A stretch of 64,000 nucleotides of DNA from Serpula lacrymans var. lacrymans S7.9 (Eukaryota; Basidiomycota; Agaricomycetes; Boletales; Serpulaceae). Within the stretch, counting starts at the first letter, position 1. The number at the start of each line of letters is the position of its first letter. The DNA lies in the NCBI RefSeq assembly GCF_000218685.1, contig NW_006763301.1, positions 1,500,727 to 1,564,726 of the forward strand, in the 5' to 3' direction. The translations under genes and the position numbers were made by a program. The notes under the pieces are model-generated. The model was not told the origin of the DNA, did not search any database, and worked only from the letters and a program-made list of their open reading frames with translations. Of the stretch, positions 12,055 to 23,515 are shown in pieces.

Positions 12055-12479
12055 CTGCTGGCTTCAGTGAAGGGGGTTTTCCCCTGGTATTTGAGGACAA
12101 GTTGGGCACAGGTGTCGGGGGTGCGTGCTTGGCCAATAAACCTACAACCATGAGTAAATAAATTTTGACAATTATGTGGACTAACTTTGAGGTGGATTAA
12201 GCCACCAAAGATTGTGCCCCCAAGTCCTCCTCATCAGTTTCAGCATTGTTGTATCCTTCATCATTTTTGATGTTCTCATCGTTAGGCCCAATATATCACC
12301 TACTTCGAAATCATCTGGGCTGACAGCATGCGAAAATATTATGCGCCTCAGACTCAAGATCGTCCTTGGGATCCTTGAATGTTCCTCTGATACAATGATG
12401 GTATCTATATCAAGCTGCTAAAGCATTAGAAGGATAACGCTCGGAGCCGGATGGTACTGACCCATTCATCTTGCAGGCC

Positions 12480-13177
12480 ATGTAACAACCAGCGCTGCAA
12501 ATGTGGCCTAGGTGCTGTAAATTTATTCGCAGCAGATACTATGCTCTTTGCATCAAATTTCAAGCTTGTTACTAGGCTATTGAACACTCATGTTTGCCAT
12601 GTACGCTGAGTTTGAACTTGGAATTGACCAGATACAATGGTTCCGAGTCATCCACCACAGCCTATAGTACGATAATACTACCAACCCGAGCCTTAATGAC
12701 ACAAGTCTTCGAAGGAATTTTCAAGTCCATGCCAACGCAATTCACTGTATCCGCTCCCTCATGTCCATAGGAAAGGTCAATTACATAACTTGAAATAGGA
12801 CCGAAGTTCGACTAATACATTTTGCCTACGTACTAGCAAGTGTTCTACAGTGCATGTTTTTCGCGCGTGGATCAAATCTATGAGCTTCTCATCCAGTTTA
12901 GTGTCCACCTCTCGTCACAGTACTCTGAGCATGAATTCCGTGCGTTGACCATACCTTCATCTTGTCCCCCGCACACTGACCCCCACAGCTGGTAACAGCA
13001 CGGAGTTTTTGGTTATCCATTCTGATTCGGGATCAGCGAGCTGAGTGAACAGCCTATCATCACTTGGTGGTGCCTCGTTTTTTCTGCCACATACTACGCT
13101 CCTCAGCCTACGACCCCGTGGCATTGTACCATAACGCCTCTGAGTTTGGTAGATTGGCCGATCCAACTTATGTTGCA
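12480..13177. other. stretch without a supported gene
   Basis: About 0.7 kb between the zinc-cluster gene (minus strand) and the DUF6533-type gene (plus strand). It may contain the missing first exons of the former. No other product is recognisable. Confidence 0.4.
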
Positions 13178-15105
13178 ATGCAAGTGCCAGCATCCTTTGC
13201 CAACGACATTATGATAAGGCGGTACGTACGACACACTCTTTCAAGCAATGTCACTCCAATCTGAATCTTCAATGGTACTGATTTTGCATGTTGGGTCATA
13301 ACAGAGCCTTTGGTGTGGCAGGTTACACAGTCCTCGTGTGGGACTTTGCCCTCACTCTGTGCAGGGAGGTGAGTATATGCTCTAAGGTAATTGCACTCAA
13401 TGCCGTACTCTGACTGTCCTTGCAATGTGCCTACTGTTTAGATCCGTTATGTGTGGTGCTCGAAATTGTCAGCCGTCAACCTAGTTTTCCTCGCCAACAG
13501 GTATACGAACATTGTTTGCCAAACATTATTTATTGCGCAAGAATCGGCTATCATCAGAGCGCCGTCTTATCAGGTTGGTACACTCAGATTGAGCGGACAG
13601 ATGGATAGCTTATACTGTTTTACCCATTTTATTGTTGGTTTATATTGACTCCTTCATTTGCACAGTTTTGCGTAAACTTCAAGTCATTCTTGGCTTCGTT
13701 TTTAATCATATCCACTGAATCGATTCACAGTAAGTCTGTACACAATTTTCAACTCGTTCACATCTTGTATACAAAATCCTTCCCCTTAAGTCTTGGTTCT
13801 TATGCGAGCGTGGGCTTTTTGGGGATGTGAACGAAGCAAAGCAGTTATCATGGCCACGGTATACGTGGCATATCTCCTTTGCGTCATTGGGCTCACAGCG
13901 TGGTGCATGAAGGATCCACAGTGTGAGTACATTGATTTCCTATGTTCCAAGCTGAGTAACACTAGCTGACGCGAAATCGTGCAGCATTGATACACCATTA
14001 CATGGAAACTATAGGCACGTGTGTTTATGTAGCTGCCCGTATGTCGCTTCTATGCCTTCAACAAACATTTACCGATACCTTGATTGACACTGATTACTGC
14101 GGTCATAAAGCATACTCGGTAAGTTAGACGTGGTTGTTACTCCACAACGATAGCTGAAACTGTTTGCTATACCAGTGGTCTTTCGGGGTTATAAGGTTGG
14201 TTGCCTATACATGATAATACACCAGGTACTGAGTAGTCTACTCAGCATCGTTCTGGACTTGTGCATCTTTCTCGTCACCATGAAAAGTCTTAGATTTTAT
14301 TCCGAAAGCCATCCAGAGTCATATCCAACCCCGTTGCTTCGTTTACTTTATCGAGACGGTGAGTCCGTTCCCGTACTGGCAAGCCAACAATTAACAGTAG
14401 GGTCGCGACATAATAGCTATCACATTCTTTTCGGTACGCACTTTCTCTGCCTTTTGCCTCCAGAAATTCAAGCTTACAATCTCGTCCACCACTCTGCGGG
14501 GTGTTAGGTCAGTATATTTAGTAGTGCGTTTGTTATTTTTGCGTGGTGAGTGTTAATTTTCTCGTGTGTGCTATATTGTTCACTAAAGTGCTATATAGGA
14601 CGGTATATCAAGACGTAAGGTTACATCTTTCACTTCCTTCACACACTCATGTCATCATCAACTCCACCCTAGAGCCCCAAGAACATCATCTCCATAACGT
14701 ACGTTCCCTGGCACCCGCATACCATATGCCTGCCAACTCTGCACTGACCGCTCCCTCTTACAACTTAGATTCACTATCCCGCTTCTTAACGTCATTGGCC
14801 AGCGCCTTATTTTAAACTTGCGCTCGACAGTGGCACATTCGCATCGGCATGCAATGGATACTGAGTTGCTGAACCAAGAAATGAGCCGACAGATCCGGGC
14901 TATTGTGGGCGTTGGGACGGACATTGTGTTGAGCGAACGTGAATGCAGTTGTCCGCTTGGATGTGAGTGTGTTTGCGAGGACTTGGGGGTTAGCACGGCG
15001 CCTTGGTGTTGTGAGCATAAACAAGAGCGGGTGCAGGAAATAGAGATAGAGATGGGAGGCATGGTTGCAATCGAAGGGGTTGCGTGTGGGGACCTGGGGA
15101 TTTGA
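13178..15105 (+). CDS. DUF6533-type multi-pass membrane protein
   Basis: Firm exons in one consistent phase are 13178-13221, 13305-13368, 13442-13573, 13666-13729, 13791-13922 and 13985-14038, read from the ATG at 13178 (MQVPASFAND). They encode AGYTVLVWDFALTLCREIRYVW, a polytopic core and LVLMRAWAFWGCERSK, the characteristic pattern of DUF6533 proteins, which are abundant membrane proteins of unknown role in Agaricomycetes. Later exons are less certain: a helix with LLSIVLDLCIFLVTMKSL near 14235-14290 ending in LLRLLYRDG, a small exon near 14411-14505, one near 14674, and a final exon from about 14771 with NVIGQRLILNLRS running to TGA at 15105. The C-terminal tail is Cys/Glu-rich. Introns of 60-90 nt are slightly longer than in neighbouring genes. 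Confidence 0.65.
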
Positions 15106-15240
15106 GTGAGAAGCTGTCGAGAGTGTGTAGATGTAGGACATCATTGTAAATATGTTATAAATTGGCCGTCACCTGAATTTTGTGGGTTTGTAGGAAACTC
15201 GTGGTTTGTTCATTCTACGTAGTACAATATCACTCCTTAA

Positions 15241-17425
15241 TGATTTTCCTTCAGTTGGTAAAATTCAAGAGGGAGTGTCAAATGGGCTGAGGCTGCTTGC
15301 ACGCTAAATCGTACTTTGCCGTTGTGAAGCTTATAGTGTGGTATCATTTTCTTGTTCGCTGTATCATTTTTGAAGTGAAATACTTCTCACTCCCTCTCTC
15401 CTTTTCATATTCTCTTCGGAAATCGAGCATTTCCATTATTTCCTGTGCGCCTGTATTGTCAGACGCAGTAGTAACACCGGCCCTGCGTAGGTCCAATCTT
15501 CCATGACACCAGCGACGTTTTTAATACCGTCGAGCACAATAATATCCTTCTTGCCCTCCCAACCGCGTTCTCCGAGGAACGCGCAGGTTTTGCTAGGATA
15601 GTCGTCTACAGCACCAATGTAGTGCAGAAGACCCGTCCATCTGAATTGTGGAAGATATCAAATCTTGTCAGTCCATGCAACTACGGGTGCGAGATGACAT
15701 GTGCCGTTGTGGTTCAGAATATAGCAGAGTGTAGGTAATACGGAGGGGTGAACGTTGATTTGAGCTATTATCGGGACTATTTGGTATCTGAGATAGTACG
15801 ATAAGTTAGGATGCGAACATCCTCTCAAAATTCAAGAGAGGATGGGGAGTGTCTGACTGTGTTTTGGGGGTCGGGTGAGATACCGATTTCCTCTCTCTTT
15901 TTGTCTTTTTAACACTTACGTTAAAAGAGGGAGGGGAGGGAGAGAGAGAGGAAGAAGCGATAGGAAGGGAAGTGCACTCGCAATGGAGTGATTAGAATCG
16001 AGTATCGTTCCAGATTGTAGAGAGGCCGTATCAAGAGGGAGGTACTGAGTTGGTGTGAAGGATGTGTAGTGCATGGATTCTGAGTGAGAGAAACGTAGAA
16101 TTTTCTTGAGAGGATGGGGAGTGTTGGGCTGTGTTGTCGAGGTGAACTACCACTTTCCCGCTCTCTCTTTTTCTTTTCTTTTTTAAATCCTTTTTCAAAA
16201 GAAGAGAGAGAGAGAGACAGAGGAAGAAAAGATGATAGAAAGAGGGGAAGCGCGCTCGCGATGGAGTGATCAGGATCAGTAATTGTTCTCCGATTGTCGA
16301 GGGGCCGTAGCGGGAGGAAGGAAGAGCAGAACTGAGAGTTAGTCGGTGTGAATATTGGCTAGCGCAGGCCCGATGAGTCGATTGAGGGAATACCTTGGGA
16401 AGAAGAAGAAAAAGTAACGTGTAGGGCGGTGAACAGTCGATTTTGCGAAGATATTGGGAGCGGACTGGATTGGCAGGGTGGTTTGTGCTTTGCTTTGCTG
16501 ACGTGAAAACAGACTCTCTGATTCTTTTTTCTTGCGTTTTGCTGTACGGTTCGAAGGATAGAGAGACGATACAAGGAGGTACGCTAGAAGAGTAACCAGT
16601 GATCGTTCTCGATTGGAATACGATGGGGCGCTTTTAGATGTATCGAGGGATGGGTCAGGTGGTATGCCACCAGGGAGGGAAATGGACGGGGTGTAATAGA
16701 CTGGTTGGCAAAGGCAATAGACGAAAGTGTTAGATGACGGCAAGTCTAGACTCAGCGGCGGTGACTACTACCAATTTCCTGTTGACGTCTGTTTGGCAGA
16801 GCGAGTTTCGGTTTTAAAGATGATCGCCACTCTGCACTTTGTGTCTCAATTCCCAACTCATTTCGAATTCTACTTCATCTACAAATCCTCTTATATCGTT
16901 TTCTCACTCTCTTCTATCTATTTCATATCACCCAGCATCTTATGCGATGTTCACGGAGCTGACTGACAGCATTGTCCTTATTTTTTAGGATGTTCAAGGA
17001 CCAGGCATTCTCGCCTGGTGAGTTGAACTTCTTCCAAAACTTGACGAGTCTTAGTAAACTCACCGAGCACAGAGTTGGGCGTGTCCTCCATCCCGATTTC
17101 CACGTCGACAGACGTGAAGCCATCGAAAACATAAAACGTAAATTCCTCACCCAACGCAAATCCATACCTTTGTCTTCCAATGCCAATCACATCCCATCCT
17201 CTGGCCGCGCAGGGTCCACCAACTCACCCGGGCCCGCCGTCGATACCCTCTAAGCCCACTTCGAGACGATATAGTCCCACACCGGCTCCGCCCAAGCGCA
17301 CGTCGAAACCCTCCAATCTCACTTCGACTCCCTCGCGTTCACCTCCAACTCCCTCCTCACGCACACCGACTCTCCGGACTCATGTGGAGAGCCTACAAGC
17401 GCACCTCATCTTATCGCACTGGTAG
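15241..17425 (+). pseudogene. truncated, internally deleted copy of the Skn7 locus
   Basis: The stretch matches pieces of the intact Skn7 gene at 33.1-38.0 kb. Upstream modules (GAGAGGATGGGGAGTG and following sequence) are at 15830-16380. The sequence around GATGATCGCCACTCT is at 16819. The end of intron 1 plus the exon-2 start (ATGTTCAAGGACCAGGCATT) is at about 16985. The last part of intron 4 (CTCACCGAGCACAG) plus exon 5 (HPDFHVDRREAIENIKRK) is at about 17058-17180, followed by the start of the heptad coil. Exon 1, most of the DNA-binding domain, the receiver and the 3' half are missing. Intron sequence is retained, so this is a DNA-level copy and not a retrocopy. A stop follows AVDTL at about 17250. 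Confidence 0.75.
15830..16380. repeat. two tandem leader modules of about 270 bp with purine/pyrimidine inverted repeats
   Basis: Unit 1 starts near 15833 and unit 2 near 16106. Both begin with AGAGGATGGGGAGTGT, pass through a CT-rich then GA-rich hairpin-capable block (CTCTCTTTTT ... AAAAGAGGGAGG), and contain CAATGGAGTGAT or its variant. Similar units occur at about 33205 and 33785 upstream of the intact Skn7 gene. Confidence 0.7.
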
Positions 17426-17545
17426 GTCCCCAAGGTACTGTAGGCCGTTAATTATGGAGGGGTTTCTTTTTCGTCACCAAGGAGTACCGAGGAATATAAA
17501 AAAATGTTGTGTTGTACACCTCGCAAGGTAGGTTTTTGAGGTGTA

Positions 17546-17728
17546 TTGCATGGGCAAGGTAGGTCATACATCATGTCACATTATTCTGCTGTTCCTGCTT
17601 CATTCAAGTGGTTCCTTATCAGTTCCATGTTGATTGATGCCTCTTCTGTTACCGCAGAGAGAGGGTTCTCATTTTCTTATTATTATTTTAAATTTCAACC
17701 CATCACACTGGTGCGTTACAATAGGTAA
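17546..17728 (+). pseudogene. possible relic of a hAT transposase C-terminus
   Basis: A 60-codon open stretch contains ASSVTAERGFSFS, which resembles the C-terminal dimerisation block of hAT transposases (family pattern: small residues, S-x-x-A/S-E-R-x-F-S). The hydrophobic context before it (FKWFLISSMLID) also fits. The reading frame is open for only a short way and no terminal repeats or catalytic residues are seen, so this is weak evidence for a decayed fragment. Confidence 0.3.
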
Positions 17729-17729
17729 G

Positions 17730-17897
17730 TCTTTAAAGGTAGGTCTTTGAAGGTGGGTCTTAGAAGGTAGGTCTGTAAAAGGTGGGTCCAAAAAAAGTTT
17801 CTAAAAGGTAAGTCTTTAAAGGTAGGTCCTTAAGTGTGGGTTTTGAAAGGTAGGTTTTTGTGGGGAGGTTCTTGAATGTAGGTCCTTGAAGGTAGGT
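17730..17897. repeat. degenerate GGTAGGTC-based minisatellite
   Basis: A run of imperfect units of about 14-17 bp built on AGGTAGGTCTTT(GA)A, for example AGGTAGGTCTTTGAAGG and AAGGTAGGTCTGTAAAAGG. Looser copies of the same unit occur between 17420 and 17570. It separates the Skn7 copy from the repeat island. Confidence 0.7.
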
Positions 17898-18281
17898 GAT
17901 ATGTTATGCCATACATTATTTTGCCGTCTGTGCTCTGTTCACATTGGTTCTTTATTGGTTTTACATTAATGCCTCTTCTATTCTTTATTTTTATGTTTAC
18001 CAGAATTAAGCACCCTAGTATTCGTCTCGCCGGGGCCATGCTCCAAGGGAGATGCTGGTGCAGTGGTAGTATTTCTAGATTACAATCACATTTCTGAATA
18101 CAAGTATATACTTCTGATAACAAACTTAAAAATCTATTTACAAAATGAGGAGCCACCCTCTTTCCTTTATTGCTTGTGCAACACCCCGGAGCAGGGGCCA
18201 CCTTGTTGTGGTTTACTTCATTGTTTATAGGAGCGAAGGCACCCAAGTGATCTAAGGTCTGAACTTTTTTCCCTGAGCCTT

Positions 18282-19119
18282 TGTTACAACCAAGAGTTTG
18301 TCTACTCTGGCACACAACTCAGACAAAGCTATAAAGAAGTGAGGGGAGTGGTTACCCTTTGGATAGGACCAAGTTTGTTGTGGGTAAACAACAGGAGGAC
18401 TAGCTAAGAAGTCTCCTTGATGTGACAACACCAACAAGACACAGTCTTGTGGCACTGGAGCACAATGAAAACAACACTCAAAAGAAGAGGAAGAGGTGGG
18501 AGAAGTTACCCATTTGGTAGGAACAAGTTAGTTGTTGGTAGAATAACAGGAGGACTTGCTGAGTCCTTCCCCATGTATTGCTCCTGTATATATACTAAAA
18601 TACATGAAGTACTGTACAGTTGTAAATAAAGTTTAAAGTCCGATGTTTAGCATGTGACCAGTCACATGGTGAGCCTAGACACTGGTCAGGTGATGTGTCA
18701 CATGACTGGTCATGTGACTATGAAAAGTCGAAAATGTAAAGTAAAGTAAATGATCACATGATCAGTCATGTGACTTGGAAAAAGAAAAGTAAAAGTACAA
18801 AAAGTGAAGCGTAAGTAGGTGCTGGTATGTCAATTGTAACACTTGATCTATTGGGTATTTACACTACTACAGTTTTTTTATACATATGTTCTATACAGTT
18901 GATGGGGGCCGTGGCTGATGATGTCATAGGGCGCAGCCCGTGTAACCAGCTCCACTGCATAAGATACTTCGTAGCTAAAAATGAAGAAAGGCAGTGCAAC
19001 GCAAGAAGGTGGAGTTTGAATGAAAATGGAAAGTGCTGCATGACACAGTGTGAAAACTTACAGAAGAAAGTTAAAGAGGAGAATGAAATTTAAAGGTCCA
19101 AAAATTGTGTATTGTAACA
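18282..19119 (-). mobile_element. LTR family B copy interrupted by LTR C
   Basis: Read on the minus strand it begins TGTTACAATACACAATTTTTGGACC and ends near GGTTGTAACA. It matches the other B copies at 25623-26036, 29175-29575 and 31488-31903. It is split by a C element at 18421-18841. The minus-strand sequence directly before it, TTAGAGGGGGGGTGG, looks like a polypurine tract. This copy may therefore be the 3' LTR of the chromovirus whose chromodomain lies at 19121-19443. Confidence 0.7.
18421..18841 (-). mobile_element. solo LTR of family C nested in LTR B, with 5-bp target duplication
   Basis: The copy is 421 bp, plus-strand ends TGTGACAACACC and TCAATTGTAACA. It is flanked on both sides by CTTGA (18416-18420 and 18842-18846), a clean 5-bp target-site duplication, and cuts the B sequence between TCTC and ATCTATTGGG. 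A second C-like copy in the same orientation lies at 29569-29967. Repeated CACATGACCAGTCATGTGAC palindromes are a feature of this family. Confidence 0.8.
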
Positions 19120-19120
19120 C

Positions 19121-19443
19121 CACCCCCCCTCTAAGGCTTGACTTCCAGGCGAGACCAACTACGTGGTAGTTAAAGTTGTGGGCATAGGTTGAAAAAGGGA
19201 ATTAAAAAGCGTTGAATCCATGCCTTTAAGCTTCCTAGGAGCTGAGGGATTCTTAGAATAAAATTCTCGGATAGGATCGTGGGAATTGTCCAGATGGGCT
19301 TTTGGTTCCCACATTTTGTCCTTGTCTCCATAGCTCTTTCATAGGACTATGAACTCTAATTTTCCACGCTTCAAGCGTGCATCCACCACCCGTTCAACTT
19401 CAAATTCTTCTTCACCTTTGTGACTACAACTGGTCCGGGCTGG
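19121..19443 (-). pseudogene. chromovirus pol C-terminus with chromodomain (fragment)
   Basis: On the minus strand the sequence encodes, after a frame break, EEEFEVERVVDARLKRGK, then a segment with KMWEPKAHLDN and IREFYSKNP. That is the pattern of the chromodomain at the end of Ty3/gypsy chromovirus integrases, which binds modified histones and directs insertion. It ends before a polypurine-like tract and LTR B. Upstream it is cut by element A at 19444. The start CCCGGACCAGTTGTAGTCAC would continue the integrase end now found inverted at 27.26 kb. It carries at least one frameshift and stops. Confidence 0.65.
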
Positions 19444-21257
19444 TGTTGATGATGAGAACTGTTGTTAGAAAAAAACACACACAAAAACAAACTAACATAC
19501 AATCCTCCCAGATTCCACGGAACTTGTTTATGGGCTTTGCCTCCTAGAACAGTGGAGTGGTCTGGTTGTTCGTGGGGTGGTATGTATAACGATCCTTCAA
19601 AGTAAAACCCAAAGATGTATGGGTGTGTGGTTTTGAGGAGGAGGGATAGTTGGAATGCAGAAAGATAGGGGCTTTGTGGCGAGTATAGACAAGCACTACC
19701 TTGCTAATAGTAGCACAAGGTAGGTTTGAGAACGACAATATGACGAGGTTCCCAGTGATAGCAGGCTCCTGACGCACAAACTGTAGTGCTCAGAAGGACT
19801 CTAATCGAAAGGGATGACAATGACTTCAAAAGTGGGAAGTGACGATGACAACAGTTGACAGTGGTAGCAGTGGGAAGTGTTGTGACCACACTGGATCACA
19901 AGCAGCAGAGTAGTGAACTTGAATTTAGAGAAGAAGTCTGGAATAGATTTTTTTTTTTTTTTTTTTACAAGGTAAAATACAGGGGTTTATATAGTGAAAG
20001 AAAAGTAGGCTATGCACAGTATAGCTGTGCAAAAAGAATGAGAAAGAATATGAAGGAAGGAATGTATGCTGACAAATCCTGTGCAGGTAGTACAGGATAA
20101 GATTGTCAAAAAAAGGAAAAGAAAGGGATAGAACAATGAATGCTGTGAGTAATGTCACAGGTTTGTACAGCCATAAAGTAAAGTCCAATAGCAAAAAAAG
20201 AGCAGGAAAATCATGATGTCATGGGAAGATGCAGTAAAAAAAGGGCAAGGCAAAACACTATCAGTATCAACACAGTTCCTTTATTGTCAGTCAGGCATTC
20301 TAAACAAATATGTGTCCATAAAAATGTTTCAAAAATCAAAAATAATTACACTGTAAATGAATGTTCTGCTGAAAAAAAGAAACTGGAGCCACCAGTCCAC
20401 CACCTAGTCCAAATCCAACAGTTCCATGGCCTTACCAATGGACTGGTTGTGTTGGACCACCTGATCAAACGAGGGAGGGAGAGGAGTAGTTCCAATTTGG
20501 AACAAGTGAGTCCCAGGCAGCGTGTGGTAGGTGTAGCTGTAGCGAAGACAATGGACAAAAGATAAGTGTACCCAAGTGAATGGGACAGCGATGAACATGG
20601 GTGATGCAAGGGGATGGACCTTCTCCAGCTCAAAAATTACCCACCCACGCTCCAACCAGGCAAGACGAGCAACCAATGTTTTGATAGTATATGATGGCAG
20701 ATCAACGTCATGAAGATGGACCTGTTGCCCTATTTGGACCGGCCGCCGGGGCTTTGCTGATATCAGCAGTGGCACATGGTAGTCTACGGATCAGCGACGG
20801 AAGCGGATAGGAAGTGGTGACATCAGAAATGGTGGGGGTGCAAATAAGATGAGGAGGAGGAGGGTGGAGGTGACGAAAAAGTGGATTAGAATGGGGATCC
20901 AGAAACGATCGTCAGGTGAGAATAAAAAGGAGAGGAAGGGGCCCATGGTGGGGCTAGGCAAAGGAAAGGGAGTAAGGGAAACGACATAAGCGAGGGCGCA
21001 ATGCAATGTGTAGCCAGTGGCGACGCAAAAATTTGCCGAAATACCAAAATGCAGAAAGTACCGAATGGAAAAGCAAAGGTGAGCGTGACTGGATTGCCTA
21101 ATAGAGGTGGTGCTGATCAGCCACAAGTTCGAAACAGGCAATATTAATTACTATTCCACGTGGCACTGTGCCTGTGTGGCGCAAAGGCGAGTCTTTTTGA
21201 ATATTCGCTTCGTTATTGACACCTGTCCATGCTACCAATCAACTTTGGTGCATGACA
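19444..21257 (-). mobile_element. element A, full-length minus-strand copy (1.81 kb)
   Basis: On the minus strand it starts TGTCATGCACCAAAG and ends CATCATCAACA, so it has the TG...CA ends of an LTR. It matches the plus-strand copy at 27275-29106 over its whole length. Its version of the internal ORF has a TGA where the other copy has CGA (after the residues IRFRR), so the ORF is broken here. At its right edge it abuts a 5'-truncated plus-strand copy, giving a head-to-head inverted pair. Confidence 0.8.
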
Positions 21258-22554
21258 CCGGTTCAAATAGGGCAACAGGTCCATCTTTATGACGTCGATC
21301 TACCATCATATACTATCAAAACATCGGTCGCTCGTCTTGCCTGGTTGGAGCGTGGGTGGGTAATTTTTGAGCTGGAGAAGGTCCATCCCCTTGCATCACC
21401 CATGTTCATCGCTGTCCCATTCACTTGGGTACACTTATCTTTTGTCCATTGTCTTCGCTACAGCTACACCTACCACACGCTGCCTGGGACTCACTTGTTC
21501 CAAATTGGAACTACTCCTCTCTCTCCCTCGTTTGATCAGGTGGTCCAACACAACCAGTCCATTGGTAAGGCCATGGAACTGTTAGATTTGGACTAGGTGG
21601 TGGACTGGTGGCTCCAGTTTCTTTTTTTCAGCAGAACATTCATTTACAGTGTAATTATTTTTGATTTTTGAAACATTTTTATGGACACATATTTGTTTAG
21701 AATGCCTGACTGACAATAAAGGAACTGTGTTGATACTGATAGTGTTTTGCCTTGCCCTTTTTTTACTGCATCTTCCCATGACATCGTGATTTTCCTGCTC
21801 TCTTTTTGCTATTAGACTTTACTTTATGGCTGTACAAACCTGTGACATTACTCACAGCATTCATTGTTCTATCCCTTTCTTTTCCTTTTTTGACAATCTT
21901 ATCCTATACTACCTACGCAGGATTTGTCAGTGTACATTCCTTCCTTCATATTCTTTCTCATTCTTTTTGCACAGCTATACTGTGCATAGCCTACTTTTCT
22001 TTCACTATATAAACCCCTGTATTTTACCTTGTAAAAAAATGCAAGAACTCGAATCCAGACTTCTTCTCTAATCTCAAACACTACTCACTACTACTTGTGA
22101 TCCAGTGTGGTCACAACACTTCCCACTTCTACCACTGTCAACTGCTGTCATTGTCACTCGTCACTTTTGAAAGTGATTGTCATCCCTTTTGATTAGAGTC
22201 CTTCTGAGCACTACAGTTTGTGTGTCAGGAGCCTGCTATCACTGGGAACCTCGTCATATTGTCGTTCTCAAACCTACCTTGTGCTACAATTAGCAAGGTA
22301 GTGCTCGTCTATACTCGCCACAAAGCCCCTATCCTTCTATAAATTCAACTATCCCTCCTCCTCAAAACCCACACTCATACACCTCTGGGTTTTACTTTGA
22401 AGGATCTTTATACGTACCACCCCACGAACAACCAGACCACTCCACTGTTCTAGGAGGCAAAGCCCATAAACAAGTTCCGTGGAATCTGGGAGGATTGTGT
22501 GTTAGTTTGTTTTGTGTGTGGTTTTCTAACAGCAGTTCTCATCATCGACACCGC
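21258..22554 (+). mobile_element. element A, 5'-truncated plus-strand copy
   Basis: It starts abruptly with CCGGTTCAAATAGGGCAAC, which corresponds to an internal point of the full copy (near 27786), and ends with CATCATCGACA. About the first 510 bp are missing. It directly precedes the gag region and could be its 5' LTR or an unrelated insertion. The 3' part of the A ORF (WLERGWVIFELEKVHPL ... ELLDLD) is intact. Confidence 0.75.
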
Positions 22555-22592
22555 AGTTACCTTTTTTACATCACCAAAGAGAACAAGTTGAC

Positions 22593-23515
22593 ATGTTGTT
22601 GCAAACCACCCAACACAACATCAACACTCTGTTGCACAATATGTGTGCACAGATTTTGGCGTTAACCACACAGCTCGCTGAACTTCAGACAAACCCCCCT
22701 GAATCGGTTGAGCAAAAATTTAACAAAAAAAGGTCGAGATTGTTGCTAGCCCCGGCGCTTTTGAAGGAGACCAGGCTCAATTTGCTGAATGGTGGATTCA
22801 GCTCCAAATTTGAACCAAGGCGAACTGGGACACATTTGCCGACAATTTTGAGATAGATAGCAACTGCGGTGCTATCTAGACTAAAAGGACCTGTGGCTGG
22901 TCAATACGCCCAAGTACGACTCCAAGAGTGCTATACTGCTGGTCACTGGCCTACCTGGGATGAGTTTAAGGTAGAAATTGAAAAATATTTCAAACCACAA
23001 GCTGAGGATGACTGGGCACGCCAGCAGATCTGTTCCTTCAAACAAGGAAACATGAGAACAGATGATTCCGTAACCTGGTTCCTGGCCCTCTCCATCCAAG
23101 GGGGTCTAGGTAATGAACATGCAGTGGAGCTGCTGGAACACAATGTGAACCCCCACATTGCAGAACAGCTCTAAATGTAGGATATGAGGAGCGAGAACCT
23201 CTCACAAGCAGCAGAGGAGGTTCAAAAAATAGGTAGGGCCATTGAGCTCTACAAAATGCAATTTGGTGGCGGGTCCACCACCAAAAACAACTATTCCCAG
23301 AGGAGCCCTGGGTCATCAAACCAAAATCATAATCACTCTCATGGGTTCAAACCGTTTGGGCTACAGCCAGGGCAGGGTGCTCCTATGGATATTGGTGTGG
23401 TCCAAGGCGGACAGATGCGCAGATTCAAGGGCAACTGCTACATCTGTGGCCAAGAGGGACACATGTCCCAAGATTGCAGAAATGGGGTGCAGGCCGCCCA
23501 ACACAAAAATAACTG
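22593..23515 (+). pseudogene. Ty3/gypsy gag region with CCHC knuckle (frameshifted)
   Basis: Three overlapping or adjacent frames cover a gag: an N-terminal piece from the ATG at 22593, a capsid-like piece (WPTWDEFKVEIEKYF, about 22950) and a nucleocapsid piece with the zinc knuckle CYICGQEGHMSQDC at about 23440 (CX2CX4HX4C). Stops and frameshifts between them mean no single Gag protein can be made. Gag would package the element's RNA in cytoplasmic virus-like particles. This is an old fungal retrotransposon. Confidence 0.75.

Noticed and set aside
13786..13998. Minus-strand 70-codon frame
   Set aside because: Antisense shadow of the DUF6533 exon; no start context or homology.
15000..15105. 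Separate cysteine-rich small gene
   Set aside because: The frame continues from NVIGQRLILNLRS, which belongs to the DUF6533-type protein, so it is that protein's tail.
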